A stretch of 64,000 nucleotides of DNA from Clostridiaceae bacterium (GCA_012519925.1 JAAYPF010000019.1:1-64000); one strand, 5' to 3'; positions 1-8,325 are shown, numbered from the stretch's first letter. Translations and numbers: made by a program. Notes: generated from the letters alone by a model not told the origin.

Positions 1-36
1 CTGCTTTACTATTTTTTCATCAAATTTTTCTACCAT
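1..36 (-). CDS. 5' end of an unidentified leftward gene (partial)
   Basis: The minus strand carries an ATG at 34-36 followed by 12 open codons (MVEKFDEKIVKQ) that run off the left edge. A GGAG ribosome-binding site lies about 6 bases upstream of the ATG. Twelve residues are too few to identify a family. The charged N-terminus suggests a soluble protein. It would be read in the same direction as the recombinase, after an intergenic stretch full of inverted repeats. Confidence 0.4.
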   Translation of the reverse strand, partial: MVEKFDEKIVKQ

Positions 37-83
37 AAAAAGACTCCAACCTATCTTTAAAATTCTAACTTATATGGGCCACG

Positions 84-109
84 GCACGCCATGGACGGCG
101 TGCTTTTTT
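84..109 (+). terminator. Hairpin with T-run
   Basis: A 7-bp GC-rich stem (GCACGCC at 84-90, GGCGTGC at 97-103) is followed by six T (104-109), the form of a rho-independent terminator on the plus strand. No rightward gene is seen to its left in the window. On the minus strand it lies between the recombinase and the next gene, so it could also be a structured leader. Confidence 0.45.
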
Positions 110-123
110 CGCCACATTCCGTA

Positions 124-181
124 TATCTTGCAATCTCCGTACCAAGTTCGGTAATGCAAGATAAATCCGTGCATTACCGAA
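124..181. repeat. Two overlapping inverted repeats beside the recombinase gene
   Basis: Two perfect inverted repeats interlock here. TTCGGTAATGCA (147-158) pairs with TGCATTACCGAA (170-181), 12 bp with an 11-base spacer. TATCTTGCA (124-132) pairs with TGCAAGATA (155-163), 9 bp. Both share the TGCA at 155-158, so only one can fold at a time. They end 20 bases from the recombinase stop codon. A recombination-site role is inferred from position only; the attC core consensus was not found. Confidence 0.5.
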
Positions 182-200
182 AAAACTTTCGTATATATAA

Positions 201-1256
201 CTATAGCTTAACTTTGTTCATAATTCGATCTATAGGACTTTGAATTTTTGCAAAGCTCATTTCGCTCACATGTGTATATCTTTCTGTTGTAGTGGGACTC
301 GCGTGCCCTAGCAATTCCTGTATGTATCGTAAATCAGTTCCATTATCTAGTAAGTGGGTTGCAAATGAATGCCTCAGAGTATGAACTGAAACCTTCTTTC
401 TTACACCCGCTTTAAAAGCTGCTCTTGCAAAAACTTTCTGTATACTTCGTTCTGTTATATGATCTTTCTTATTTTGACCTTCAAACAACCAGTATTCAGG
501 TCTGTATATCTTAAAATATTGTCTTAATAAATCCAAAGTAATTGTTGATAAAAGAGTATATCTGTCCTTTTTACCTTTCGCATCCTTAACATAAATCAAA
601 TTTCTGCTACTGTCTATATCTTCAACTTTTAGTCGAGCTGCTTCACCCACTCTTAACCCTGCCGAGTAGATCAACATAATAATAGCTCTATGTTTTAAAT
701 TATCAATCGATTCAATAACTTTATATACTTCATTTGCATTCAAAACACTCGGTAATGTTTGCCCTCTTTTTGGACGCTTGATATCATAATCCGTGTCAGT
801 AACACCTTTTAAATTGACGAATAAAAACTTAAATGCACTTATTGCTTGGTCTATATATACTGCTGACCTACCTCGATCAAGTAAATTCAGTAAATATATC
901 TTTATATCCTCTTTGTTTATCTCGCTAACATCTTTTTTTTGAAACTCTAATAGTCTTCTCACATGACCTAGGTAAGCTTTTTGAGTCTTTGTGCTATAGT
1001 TTCTAAGCTTTAGCTCTTTTTTCAACTCAATCAATGTATCCTTGTCATATTCATAGGTTTCAAAAAAAAGATTATCTATACCAAACAAACGGGATAATAA
1101 ATTAACTGTATCCTTATTATCTGGTACTATCCATATTTTATCAGACTCTAACCACTTTCGTCCAGAAACTTTTCTAATCTTTCCAACATTCTCGATAGAA
1201 TAAGGTAATTCGACCGATAAAAAACCTTCAGAATACTTCTTCACATGTACAAACAT
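201..1256 (-). CDS. Tyrosine recombinase / integrase (XerC/D-like) with an extra N-terminal domain
   Basis: A site-specific recombinase of 351 residues. All catalytic residues are visible: R202 in SAGLRVGEA, K227 in the beta-hairpin, H292 and R295 in HTLRH, H318 in LGHAS and Y327 in RYTHVS. A SAM-like core-binding domain (about 74-160) precedes the catalytic domain. The first 65 or so residues are unusual for XerC/D. The stretch around IRKVSGRKWLESDKIWIVP resembles a HARP-like motif (resemblance only). The extra loop typical of integron integrases is not seen. ATG start at 1254-1256. The gene stands alone, with a LexA-type box in its promoter and inverted repeats after its stop. It could be a Xer-type housekeeping recombinase, but the extra domain and SOS-type box argue for a mobile or adaptive role. 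Confidence 0.9.
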   Translation of the reverse strand: MFVHVKKYSEGFLSVELPYSIENVGKIRKVSGRKWLESDKIWIVPDNKDTVNLLSRLFGIDNLFFETYEYDKDTLIELKKELKLRNYSTKTQKAYLGHVRRLLEFQKKDVSEINKEDIKIYLLNLLDRGRSAVYIDQAISAFKFLFVNLKGVTDTDYDIKRPKRGQTLPSVLNANEVYKVIESIDNLKHRAIIMLIYSAGLRVGEAARLKVEDIDSSRNLIYVKDAKGKKDRYTLLSTITLDLLRQYFKIYRPEYWLFEGQNKKDHITERSIQKVFARAAFKAGVRKKVSVHTLRHSFATHLLDNGTDLRYIQELLGHASPTTTERYTHVSEMSFAKIQSPIDRIMNKVKL

Positions 1257-1280
1257 AAAACTTACACCTACTTCATTACA

Positions 1281-1295
1281 CCAAACATTTGTTCG
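1281..1295 (-). promoter_or_regulatory. LexA (SOS) box
   Basis: The minus strand reads CGAACAAATGTTTGG. This matches the Gram-positive LexA/DinR consensus CGAACRNRYGTTYC at 13 of 14 positions. It starts 10 bases after the -10 hexamer, so bound LexA would cover the transcription start of the recombinase gene. SOS control is inferred from the motif and its position. Confidence 0.6.
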
Positions 1296-1305
1296 TTATA
1301 ATAAA

Positions 1306-1334
1306 AGTATACATCTATTTTGTATCAAAATCAA
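1306..1334 (-). promoter_or_regulatory. Promoter of the recombinase gene
   Basis: On the minus strand a -35 TTGATT (1329-1334) and a -10 TATACT (1306-1311) are 17 bp apart, a good sigma-A arrangement. The LexA-type box lies just downstream. Confidence 0.6.
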
Positions 1335-1359
1335 CATTTAACCAAAAAATCACTACACT

Positions 1360-2043
1360 TTATGCACAAAAGCTTACTCCCCTTGTTTCAATAGCATTTA
1401 CTATATTTTTTATCCTAGCTAGCAAATAATCAATTGATTCTGAACTGTACCCTAACCCTTCTCCAGCTTCGTTTCGGCATTTTTGTAAAACATATAGCTT
1501 TGCTCCTCTTATTTGCTCGGCAATCTCCACAATATCTTCCGGATCAAGTCCTGGGGCTAGTGTAGTTCTAAACTCATAGCTGATACCGCTATTAATAATC
1601 AACTCTACGCTCTTCATAATATTACCTATATCTACTTCTGTTCCGCATATATCTTTATACTTATTTAGAGGAGCCTTAAAATCCATTGCAATATAATCTA
1701 ACAACCCTTTATCAAAGCAATTTTTTATCACCTCTGGGTTTGTACCATTTGTGTCAAGCTTTATAGGGTATCCTATTCCTTTTATAAGACTTAAAAAGGG
1801 CAGGAGCCCCTTTTGAAGTGTCGGCTCTCCCCCGCTCACAACAACTCCATCAAGGAACCCCTTTCTGCTCTCTAAAAATGTCAAGACATCTTTAGAATTA
1901 ATTAAATTTTCATAACTGCCATCTAGTAAAATTCTGTTATGGCAATAAAAGCAATCCATATTACAACCGGGAGTAAATAGCACTGCACTAATTTTCCCCG
2001 GGTAATCTACGAAGGAATTCTTCTGCATTCCATTTATCTTCAT
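1360..2043 (-). CDS. nrdG: Anaerobic ribonucleoside-triphosphate reductase activating protein
   Basis: A radical-SAM activase of 227 residues that installs the glycyl radical on NrdD. The 4Fe-4S motif CxxxCxxC is seen as C27, C31 and C34 (CNMDCFYC), followed by a GGEPT SAM-binding motif near residue 72. Length is normal for the clostridial form. Its ATG overlaps the nrdD stop (ATGA, 2040-2043), so the two are translationally coupled. It should be co-transcribed with nrdD from the riboswitch-controlled promoter at 4569-4597. Confidence 0.93.
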   Translation of the reverse strand: MKINGMQKNSFVDYPGKISAVLFTPGCNMDCFYCHNRILLDGSYENLINSKDVLTFLESRKGFLDGVVVSGGEPTLQKGLLPFLSLIKGIGYPIKLDTNGTNPEVIKNCFDKGLLDYIAMDFKAPLNKYKDICGTEVDIGNIMKSVELIINSGISYEFRTTLAPGLDPEDIVEIAEQIRGAKLYVLQKCRNEAGEGLGYSSESIDYLLARIKNIVNAIETRGVSFCA

Positions 2044-4130
2044 GATATCTTCTCCACTATTACAAATTTCTTTCTTTCTGTATATTCTTCTTTTTTTCCA
2101 ATATTGTAATTAGCTACTGGTCTTAAATATCCCGTTACCCTCGACCATACTTCGGTTATTTCACCACACTCAGGACAATTAAAATGCTCCCCTTTTATAT
2201 AACCATGATCTTTACATATACTAAAGGTAGGTGTTATTGAAATATACGGCATTTTGTAATCTACAAAAACCTTCCTAATCAGATTCTTACAAATCTCAAT
2301 ATCTTCAATACTTTCTCCAAGATACAAATGCTGCACTGTCCCCCCTGTATAAAGCGATTGCAATTCATCTTGCAACTGTAACACTTCGAATATATCATCA
2401 GTATACTCGACCGGAAGCTGTGTTGAATTTGTATAATATGGAGTTTCTTTTCCAGCAGTTATAATATTAGGATACTTCTTCTTGTCAATTTGGGCAAGTC
2501 TGTAAGAAGTCCCTTCTGCAGGAGTAGCTTCAAGATTGTAAAAATGTCCTGTTTCATTCTGAAATTCTACAAGTACTTCTCTTAAATAATGCATTATCTC
2601 AATTGAAAATTTCTGTCCTTCTTCAGTAGTTATATCCTTACCCATAAAATTCAGCAAAGCTTCATTCATGCCAATAATACCTATAGTGTTGAAATGGTTG
2701 TACCAATATTGCCCCGTTCTTTCTTTAACATGACGCAAATAGTGTGTTGAATAAGGATATAAACCTTTTTGCGATTGTTGTTCGATAATTTTCCTCTTAA
2801 TTTCTAATGAAGTCTTACCAATGTTGGCAATCCTCCAAAGCCTTGCCTTGAATTCACTTTCCGACTTAGAAAGAAAACCTATCCTAGCAAGATTTATTGT
2901 AAATACTCCAATTGAACCTGTAAGAGGGTTGCTTCCAAACAAACCTCCTCCTCTTTTTCTTAGCTCAGTTGTATCAAGTCTTAGACGGCAACACATTGAG
3001 ACCGCATCCTCTGGTGAAAGGTCGGAATTCACATAATTAGCGAAGTAAGGGATTCCATATTTGCAGGTTATTTTCATAAATTCGTCTACCACAGGATTAT
3101 TCCAATCAAAACTTTTAGTAATGTTAATTGTAGGGATTGGGAAAGTAAAGACCCTGCCTTTTGAATCCCCTTCAAGCATTACTTCGCAAAAAGCTTTGTT
3201 AAAGAGATCCATTTCATTTTGAAACTCCTTGTAGCTTTCCTTCATGTACTTTCCACCTATTATAACCGGTTCGTCCTTAAGAGTATTAGGTACTGTTATA
3301 TCAAAAGTCAAGTTCGAAAAAGGACATTGAAACCCCACTCTTGTAGGTACATTTATATTAAATATAAATTCCTGAATGCACTGTTTTACCTCGCTGTAAG
3401 TCATATTATCGTAGCGTATAAAAGGGGCACAATATGTATCGAAGCTAGACCATGCCTGTGCTCCTGCTGTCTCTCCCTGAGTGGTGAAGGTGGAATTTAC
3501 AATTTGTCCTAAGAATGATCTTAAATGTTTGGCCGGATTGCTCTCCACTTTTCCTTCAACACCACCAAAGCCATCAAGTAAAAGTTGTCTTAAATCCCAT
3601 CCTGCACAATACGGGCCAAAAAAACCTAAATCGTGAATATGGCAATCTCCATTTTCATGAGCTTCACGAACCTCTGTAGGATATATCTCATGAAGCCAGT
3701 ATTTCTTTGTGAAAGACTCTCTTATATAATTATTAAGACCATTAACACTCTTTTGTGTATTGGCATTTTCCTTAATATTCCAATCTTTATCCCCAAGGTA
3801 GTCTGAAAACATATCAATTGTCGCACCTACTAAAGCATTAAGGTCTCTGGCACTTTTGCGTTTTTCTCTGTATAGTATAAAAGCCTTGGCTGTTCTCGCA
3901 TGTCCGTTCTGGATTAAAACCTTTTCAACAATGTCCTGTACTTCTTCAACAGTGGGTGTCGCATTTTTATATGTAATTTCTGTCAAATCTAAAACTTGCT
4001 TACATAGTTCTTCAGCTTTTGTAAAATCATCGCCTCCACACGCAGATGCAGCCTTAAATATAGCCCAAGTAATCTTCTCCTGTTGAAATTTTTCTTCCTT
4101 TCCGTTTCTCTTAATAATTGTTTTAATCAT
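2040..4130 (-). CDS. nrdD: Anaerobic (class III) ribonucleoside-triphosphate reductase
   Basis: Makes dNTPs from NTPs without oxygen, using a glycyl radical. The N-terminus is an ATP-cone (about 1-90) for allosteric control. The C-terminus has a zinc-ribbon (CPECGE preceded by CKDHGY) and the radical motif RVTGYLRP, with the glycine at about residue 667. The start chosen is ATG at 4128-4130 because AGGAGA lies 8 bases upstream; an in-frame extension of 16 residues to 4178 has no such signal and is not a conserved part of the family. Length 696 aa is normal. First gene of an operon with nrdG, behind a cobalamin riboswitch. This enzyme does not need B12, which fits repression by B12. Confidence 0.95.
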   Translation of the reverse strand: MIKTIIKRNGKEEKFQQEKITWAIFKAASACGGDDFTKAEELCKQVLDLTEITYKNATPTVEEVQDIVEKVLIQNGHARTAKAFILYREKRKSARDLNALVGATIDMFSDYLGDKDWNIKENANTQKSVNGLNNYIRESFTKKYWLHEIYPTEVREAHENGDCHIHDLGFFGPYCAGWDLRQLLLDGFGGVEGKVESNPAKHLRSFLGQIVNSTFTTQGETAGAQAWSSFDTYCAPFIRYDNMTYSEVKQCIQEFIFNINVPTRVGFQCPFSNLTFDITVPNTLKDEPVIIGGKYMKESYKEFQNEMDLFNKAFCEVMLEGDSKGRVFTFPIPTINITKSFDWNNPVVDEFMKITCKYGIPYFANYVNSDLSPEDAVSMCCRLRLDTTELRKRGGGLFGSNPLTGSIGVFTINLARIGFLSKSESEFKARLWRIANIGKTSLEIKRKIIEQQSQKGLYPYSTHYLRHVKERTGQYWYNHFNTIGIIGMNEALLNFMGKDITTEEGQKFSIEIMHYLREVLVEFQNETGHFYNLEATPAEGTSYRLAQIDKKKYPNIITAGKETPYYTNSTQLPVEYTDDIFEVLQLQDELQSLYTGGTVQHLYLGESIEDIEICKNLIRKVFVDYKMPYISITPTFSICKDHGYIKGEHFNCPECGEITEVWSRVTGYLRPVANYNIGKKEEYTERKKFVIVEKIS

Positions 4131-4380
4131 TAGAACATCTCCTATTTTATTTTTCTTGTGCAACTTGCAATATATCATTTATAGCTAATTTTGTTACAAT
4201 TTTACTTAACAGGTTGTAATTCACACACTAAAATAATACTTTATGGGAAATTCGATCACAAATTTGCAGCTATAGATTGTCGTAAAATAGATAATAAGAC
4301 ATGACAACTGACACAACTTTGTATTAAGTTGCAGTGAATACCAATCCATCACCCTATCATCCGTAGAGTTAAAGGCATTG

Positions 4381-4550
4381 CACAAAGGCAGGTCTTCTGA
4401 CTCGGAATCATTGATATTTCATCCCTTCCCAGTATAAATTATTTAACCAGTGGTATTTATGAAACATCTCATCTTTACAGCGGCGGGACCGTGCAGGATT
4501 TTCACCTGCTTCCCTTTTAAACCAATATTATATTGGCAACCTATGTTCAA
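4381..4550 (-). ncRNA. Cobalamin (B12) riboswitch upstream of nrdDG
   Basis: Read on the minus strand the segment shows the conserved B12-box blocks in order: AAGGGAAG, GGTGAAAATCCTGCACGG, TCCCGCCGCTGTAA, ACCACTGG, CTGGGAAGG and GAGTCAGAAGACCTGCC. The flanks GGTTGCC and CCTGCC form part of the outer stem. It starts about 20 bases after a strong promoter and lies about 250 bases upstream of nrdD, on the same strand. No obvious terminator with a U-run was found between aptamer and start codon, so the expression platform is unclear. Adenosylcobalamin is expected to shut off nrdDG. Confidence 0.93.
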
Positions 4551-4568
4551 CTACATTTTGTTAGCACA

Positions 4569-4597
4569 ATTTTATCACACACAAGATGTAGTGTCAA
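4569..4597 (-). promoter_or_regulatory. Promoter of the riboswitch-nrdDG transcript
   Basis: On the minus strand a perfect -35 TTGACA (4592-4597) and -10 TAAAAT (4569-4574) with 17-bp spacing. Transcription would start near 4562, just before the riboswitch. This is one of the best sigma-A promoters in the window. Confidence 0.8.
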
Positions 4598-4716
4598 TAT
4601 ATAAAAATACAATTTTTTTCTCATTTATTTTTTTACAGTTATTTAGAAAACAACTCTTTTAAATCAGCTACTAAAAAAGCCTCTTATAGCTTAATTGACC
4701 TAAACTATCTTTAACA

Positions 4717-7125
4717 TCAACTCTCTAATAATCTATTTGCCAGTTTTACAGCACTATATGCGTCTTGCGAATATCCATCCGCACCAATTTCTTTTGCAAA
4801 GCTTTCCGTTACAACTGCACCACCTACCATAAACTTAGCGGTTAAACCTTCTTTCTTAGCTAACTCTATTACGTTTTTCATCTCCATCATGGTTGTAGTC
4901 ATCAAAGCAGATAAACCTATGATTTCAACCTTCTTATCCTTTGCAGCATTTATAATCTCTTCAGCTGATACATCTTTTCCGAGGTCATAAACCTCAAAAC
5001 CATAATTCTTAAGCATTAGCCCTACAATATTTTTACCTATATCATGAATATCACCTTTGACTGTTGCAATTACAACTCTTGCTTTTGACTTTTTTTGTGC
5101 ATCATCCTTTTTCAGCATAGGCTCAACATACCCAAAGGCTTCTTTCATAGCCTCAGCACTCTGTATTAGCTGTGGTAAAAAGTATTCCTTTTTATCATAA
5201 AGATCCCCTACATGCGTAATAGCAGGTATTAAGCAGCTATCAACTAAATAAGCTGGTTCAAGCCCTTCTTTTAAAGCAGCTTCAATATGGGTTCTTATAT
5301 TTTCTCTGTCCCCTCCTACTACAGCTCCATAAATTCTTTCAGTTACACTTTGTTCTGCCTTTTGAGCTTGAGCAGGTTTTTCATTTGTACTATTTCCAAA
5401 ATACTCAATATACTTTATGCTATTTTTATCCTTTGCAGTAAGCACATCTCCAGCCATTTTTATACTCATAAGCACTTCACTCGAAGGATTCATTATAGCC
5501 ATGGTCAAGCCTCTTCCCATTGACATAGCAAGGAATGCACTGTTCACCCAGTTTCTTTCCGGCAAACCAAAAGATACATTTGAGAGCCCTAATATAGTGC
5601 CACATCCAAATGTGTTAGTACACCAATCTATTACCTTCAAGGTCTCTATAGCAGCTTTTTGATCGGAAGAAACCGTCATAACCAAACCATCTACAACTAT
5701 ATCATTCTTTCCGTAACCATATTTCGCTGCACTTTCAAACACTGCATTTATTACAGTGTACCTTTGCTCGGCAGTTGCAGGAACTCCTTCATCACTCAAT
5801 GGCAACAAAATAAACATAGCACCGTACTTAGCTACTACCGGTAACAGCTTTTCAAGTTTAACTTTTTCCGCTGATATGGAATTTATAAGAGCCCTTCCAG
5901 GATAAATTCTAAGAGCTGCCTCTAGCACTTCTGGTGATGAAGAATCCAAACACAGCGGAGCATCGACCATAGGAACAAGAAGTTCTACAGTCTTAATCAT
6001 TGTTTCCTTCTCATCTATTCCGGGCATCCCTACATTAACATCCAAAAGCTTTGCACCTTTTTCAAGCTGTTCTACAGCAAATCTTCTGACCTCGGAAGTT
6101 TTTCCTTCCCTTAGTTCCTCTTGGAGCTTCTTCTTACCTGTAGGGTTGATTCGCTCACCAACTACTACTGTAGGTTGGTTAATCCCCATAAATACAGTAG
6201 ATCTTGCTGAGGTAACTGCACTAATCTTTTCAGCTTCTATTCTAAGGGGCTTTAGTCCCTTTATTTTTCTCTTTATTTCTTGAATATATAAAGGAGAAGT
6301 TCCGCAGCATCCACCAAAAAGATTCACACCGCTTTTTGCAAATTCTTCGACATAAGTTCCAAATTCTTCAACTTCCATATCAAAAACCGTTTGCCCGTCA
6401 ACAAGCTTTGGTAGACCAGCATTAGGTTTTGCTATTAATGGAACCTTTGCATAGTGCTTCATAGTCTTAATAATTTTAAGCATATCCTTTGGTCCTGTAG
6501 AGCAATTGCAGCCAACCCCGTCAGCACCGAGACTTTGAAGCGTTATCAATGCCGTTATCGGGTCGGTTCCCATAAGTGTCTGTCCGTTTTCATCAAAAGT
6601 CATACTTACACAAACAGGAAGATCACAGCTCTCTTTGACTGCAATAAGAGCAGCTCTTGCTTCTTGTATATCCATCATTGTCTCAATTACAAAGAAATCT
6701 ACACCACCCTGTAAAAGTCCCTGTACTTGCTCTTTATACACCTCAACACAAGTTTCAAAGAGCATATCTCCAAAAGGTCTTACAAACTGACCAGTAGGAG
6801 CAAGATCTCCCACAACAAAACCTTTATCTCCTACAGCTTTTCTAGATAACCTTGCCAACTGTGCATTTATCTCAACAGTCTTATCTCCTAAACCAAACTC
6901 TTCAAGCTTTATTCTATTCCCACCAAAAGTACATGTATATACAGCATTAGACCCTGCATTAATATAGTCTCTCTGTACATTTATTATAACCTCAGGGTTT
7001 TCAATAACCCATTTCTCCGGACATACGCCTTTAGGCATTCCCCTTTTTTGAAGCTCTGTGCCAGTAGCACCATCTAAAATCATTATATTATTCTCTAAAA
7101 AACTAAAAAACTGTTCTTTATTCAT
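4717..7125 (-). CDS. metH: Cobalamin-dependent methionine synthase, short form lacking the reactivation domain
   Basis: Transfers a methyl group from methyltetrahydrofolate to homocysteine through cobalamin. Domains in order: homocysteine methyltransferase (about 1-290) with zinc ligands in GCNCSTGP and GGCCGTS; pterin-binding domain (about 310-570); B12 cap (about 600-680); B12-binding domain with DIHDIGKNIVG (DxHxxG, histidine as lower axial ligand). At about 802 residues it ends after the B12 domain, so the C-terminal SAM-binding reactivation domain of long MetH is absent; the neighbour at 7127-7762 supplies it. The start chosen is ATG at 7123-7125, with AAGGGA upstream; a TTG three codons earlier would overlap the upstream gene by 8 bases. 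Confidence 0.93.
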   Translation of the reverse strand: MNKEQFFSFLENNIMILDGATGTELQKRGMPKGVCPEKWVIENPEVIINVQRDYINAGSNAVYTCTFGGNRIKLEEFGLGDKTVEINAQLARLSRKAVGDKGFVVGDLAPTGQFVRPFGDMLFETCVEVYKEQVQGLLQGGVDFFVIETMMDIQEARAALIAVKESCDLPVCVSMTFDENGQTLMGTDPITALITLQSLGADGVGCNCSTGPKDMLKIIKTMKHYAKVPLIAKPNAGLPKLVDGQTVFDMEVEEFGTYVEEFAKSGVNLFGGCCGTSPLYIQEIKRKIKGLKPLRIEAEKISAVTSARSTVFMGINQPTVVVGERINPTGKKKLQEELREGKTSEVRRFAVEQLEKGAKLLDVNVGMPGIDEKETMIKTVELLVPMVDAPLCLDSSSPEVLEAALRIYPGRALINSISAEKVKLEKLLPVVAKYGAMFILLPLSDEGVPATAEQRYTVINAVFESAAKYGYGKNDIVVDGLVMTVSSDQKAAIETLKVIDWCTNTFGCGTILGLSNVSFGLPERNWVNSAFLAMSMGRGLTMAIMNPSSEVLMSIKMAGDVLTAKDKNSIKYIEYFGNSTNEKPAQAQKAEQSVTERIYGAVVGGDRENIRTHIEAALKEGLEPAYLVDSCLIPAITHVGDLYDKKEYFLPQLIQSAEAMKEAFGYVEPMLKKDDAQKKSKARVVIATVKGDIHDIGKNIVGLMLKNYGFEVYDLGKDVSAEEIINAAKDKKVEIIGLSALMTTTMMEMKNVIELAKKEGLTAKFMVGGAVVTESFAKEIGADGYSQDAYSAVKLANRLLES

Positions 7126-7126
7126 C

Positions 7127-7762
7127 CTATCCAATCCCTTCTATTCCAGCTATTGCAATCACAGACTTTTCAGGTATTAACATGTACCTTTCAGTAATAC
7201 CTATTCCAATCTCCTCTAGGTCTAAAGTGTCATAAATCTTTTTTTGATTTAATAACGGAAGGTCTCCGTACCCAGGGCTAAATCTCATTTGCGTAAGACT
7301 TTTGCCCTCTCTTCTTATCAATTTATTTATAAAATCAACCATCCAGTCTAACGCTGCATCGGCTGTCTCCGATGCCACAGCATCTAAAATAACCCCAAAA
7401 GAAGCATCGCCGCTTTTGACTTCCGAATGTATTCTATCGGTTATATCACTGCCAACGGTAGATGCCATCAATACAACCTCAGTGCTATTACTCAAAAGCT
7501 TTGCTAAACCGGCACTTTCGAAGACCAGTTCATTTTCAAGCATTATATGTTTATCACTCTTTTCGATAATAGAGTACCTTCCGAAAATACCTTTAGTATT
7601 ACACATCAAAATACCGTCTTGTATTATCTTATTCAGCTTTTGCTTATATTCTTCACTAAAAACTGTCGTGGTTTTACGGTAGCCAAGCCTTGTAAGGATC
7701 ATACCCTCACTAGGACTAGATGGAATATACTCAAATCTTCTTGTTTTATTGAAATCCTTCAC
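7127..7762 (-). CDS. Methionine synthase reactivation subunit (stand-alone activation domain)
   Basis: A 211-residue protein resembling the SAM-binding activation domain of MetH. The RFSPGYGDLPL stretch near residue 155 corresponds to the RxSPGY motif that holds SAM. In long MetH this domain re-methylates oxidised cob(II)alamin. Here it is a separate gene one base upstream of metH (TAG then ATG), so the enzyme is split as described in Thermotoga and many clostridia. GTG start at 7760-7762, with GGGAGAG about 10 bases upstream. It heads the operon, and its leader contains the palindromes at 7818-7872. Confidence 0.85.
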   Translation of the reverse strand: MKDFNKTRRFEYIPSSPSEGMILTRLGYRKTTTVFSEEYKQKLNKIIQDGILMCNTKGIFGRYSIIEKSDKHIMLENELVFESAGLAKLLSNSTEVVLMASTVGSDITDRIHSEVKSGDASFGVILDAVASETADAALDWMVDFINKLIRREGKSLTQMRFSPGYGDLPLLNQKKIYDTLDLEEIGIGITERYMLIPEKSVIAIAGIEGIG

Positions 7763-7817
7763 TTTTATTCGTCTCTCCCATACATTTGCTTACAAAGTTA
7801 TAGCAATGCTTAAATGG

Positions 7818-7872
7818 AGAATTCAGGCTGTAAAAATCAGAATATATTCTAAAATCTATGTATCTGAATTCT
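7818..7872. repeat. Nested palindromes upstream of the metH operon
   Basis: A 9-bp inverted repeat, AGAATTCAG (7818-7826) and CTGAATTCT (7864-7872), encloses a perfect 12-bp palindrome AGAATATATTCT (7839-7850). The set starts about 55 bases upstream of the metH-activation gene. It could be a repressor operator or an mRNA leader hairpin. It does not look like an S-box, T-box or B12 riboswitch. Confidence 0.4.
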
Positions 7873-7907
7873 TGCAACTATACCTCAGTATGTTGTAAAT
7901 ATTATAT

Positions 7908-8023
7908 ATTAATATTTCAAAAAATCAAACCCTTTAGGTTATTTCTATAAGTCACTATAGAAAAAACATCCTATACGGTAATTAAGTCTCAAATCCCATC
8001 AAATCAGATTTTGAAATATTAAT
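7908..8023. repeat. Widely spaced 15-bp inverted repeat in a divergent intergenic region
   Basis: ATTAATATTTCAAAA (7908-7922) is the perfect reverse complement of the segment at 8009-8023, with 86 bases between. It sits between the divergent metH and coat-protein units. The arms are AT-rich, so chance is possible. The rest of the gap 7763-8139 shows no coding signal. Confidence 0.3.
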
Positions 8024-8139
8024 TAGACAGTTTTTTGGAAATTACCTAATTTGCTGAATATTTTTAGCCAAAATGATAGAAAATACTATTGTACCAGTGG
8101 TATATAGTACAAATATCAAAAATTGAAAGGAGAGTATAT

Positions 8140-8325
8140 ATGACTCAACTAAACCAACAAGAACTTCAGAATTTGAGACATCTCATTGGTTCTCACGAAA
8201 CATCATCTAAAAAGTTAGAGGCTTATGCACAACAAGCTACAGATCCACAAATAAAACAAATGTTCCAAAAATCCGCACAGGATGCAAAGAACACCAAACA
8301 ACAATTAATGTCATTCTTAAGCTGA
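8140..8325 (+). CDS. Small coat-like helical protein (61 aa)
   Basis: A 61-residue, glutamine- and serine-rich, all-helical protein (MTQLNQQELQNLRHLIGSHE start). It resembles the short proteins found next to CotF-type coat proteins in clostridia, with the pattern KLEAYAQQATDPQIKQMF typical of two-helix ferritin-like coat proteins. The ATG at 8140 is chosen because GAAAGGAGAG lies 7 bases upstream; the longer reading to 8089 lacks a signal. It is 13 bases upstream of the next gene, whose ribosome-binding site overlaps this stop codon. A spore-coat role is inferred from similarity and pairing. Confidence 0.75.
   Translation: MTQLNQQELQNLRHLIGSHETSSKKLEAYAQQATDPQIKQMFQKSAQDAKNTKQQLMSFLS

Noticed and set aside
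201-1256. Integron integrase
   Set aside because: The catalytic core is present but the extra loop near patch III is missing, and no attC cassette array is visible in the window.
2821-4086. Plus-strand frames of 71-97 residues inside nrdD
   Set aside because: They lie opposite a clear, conserved gene and lack start signals.
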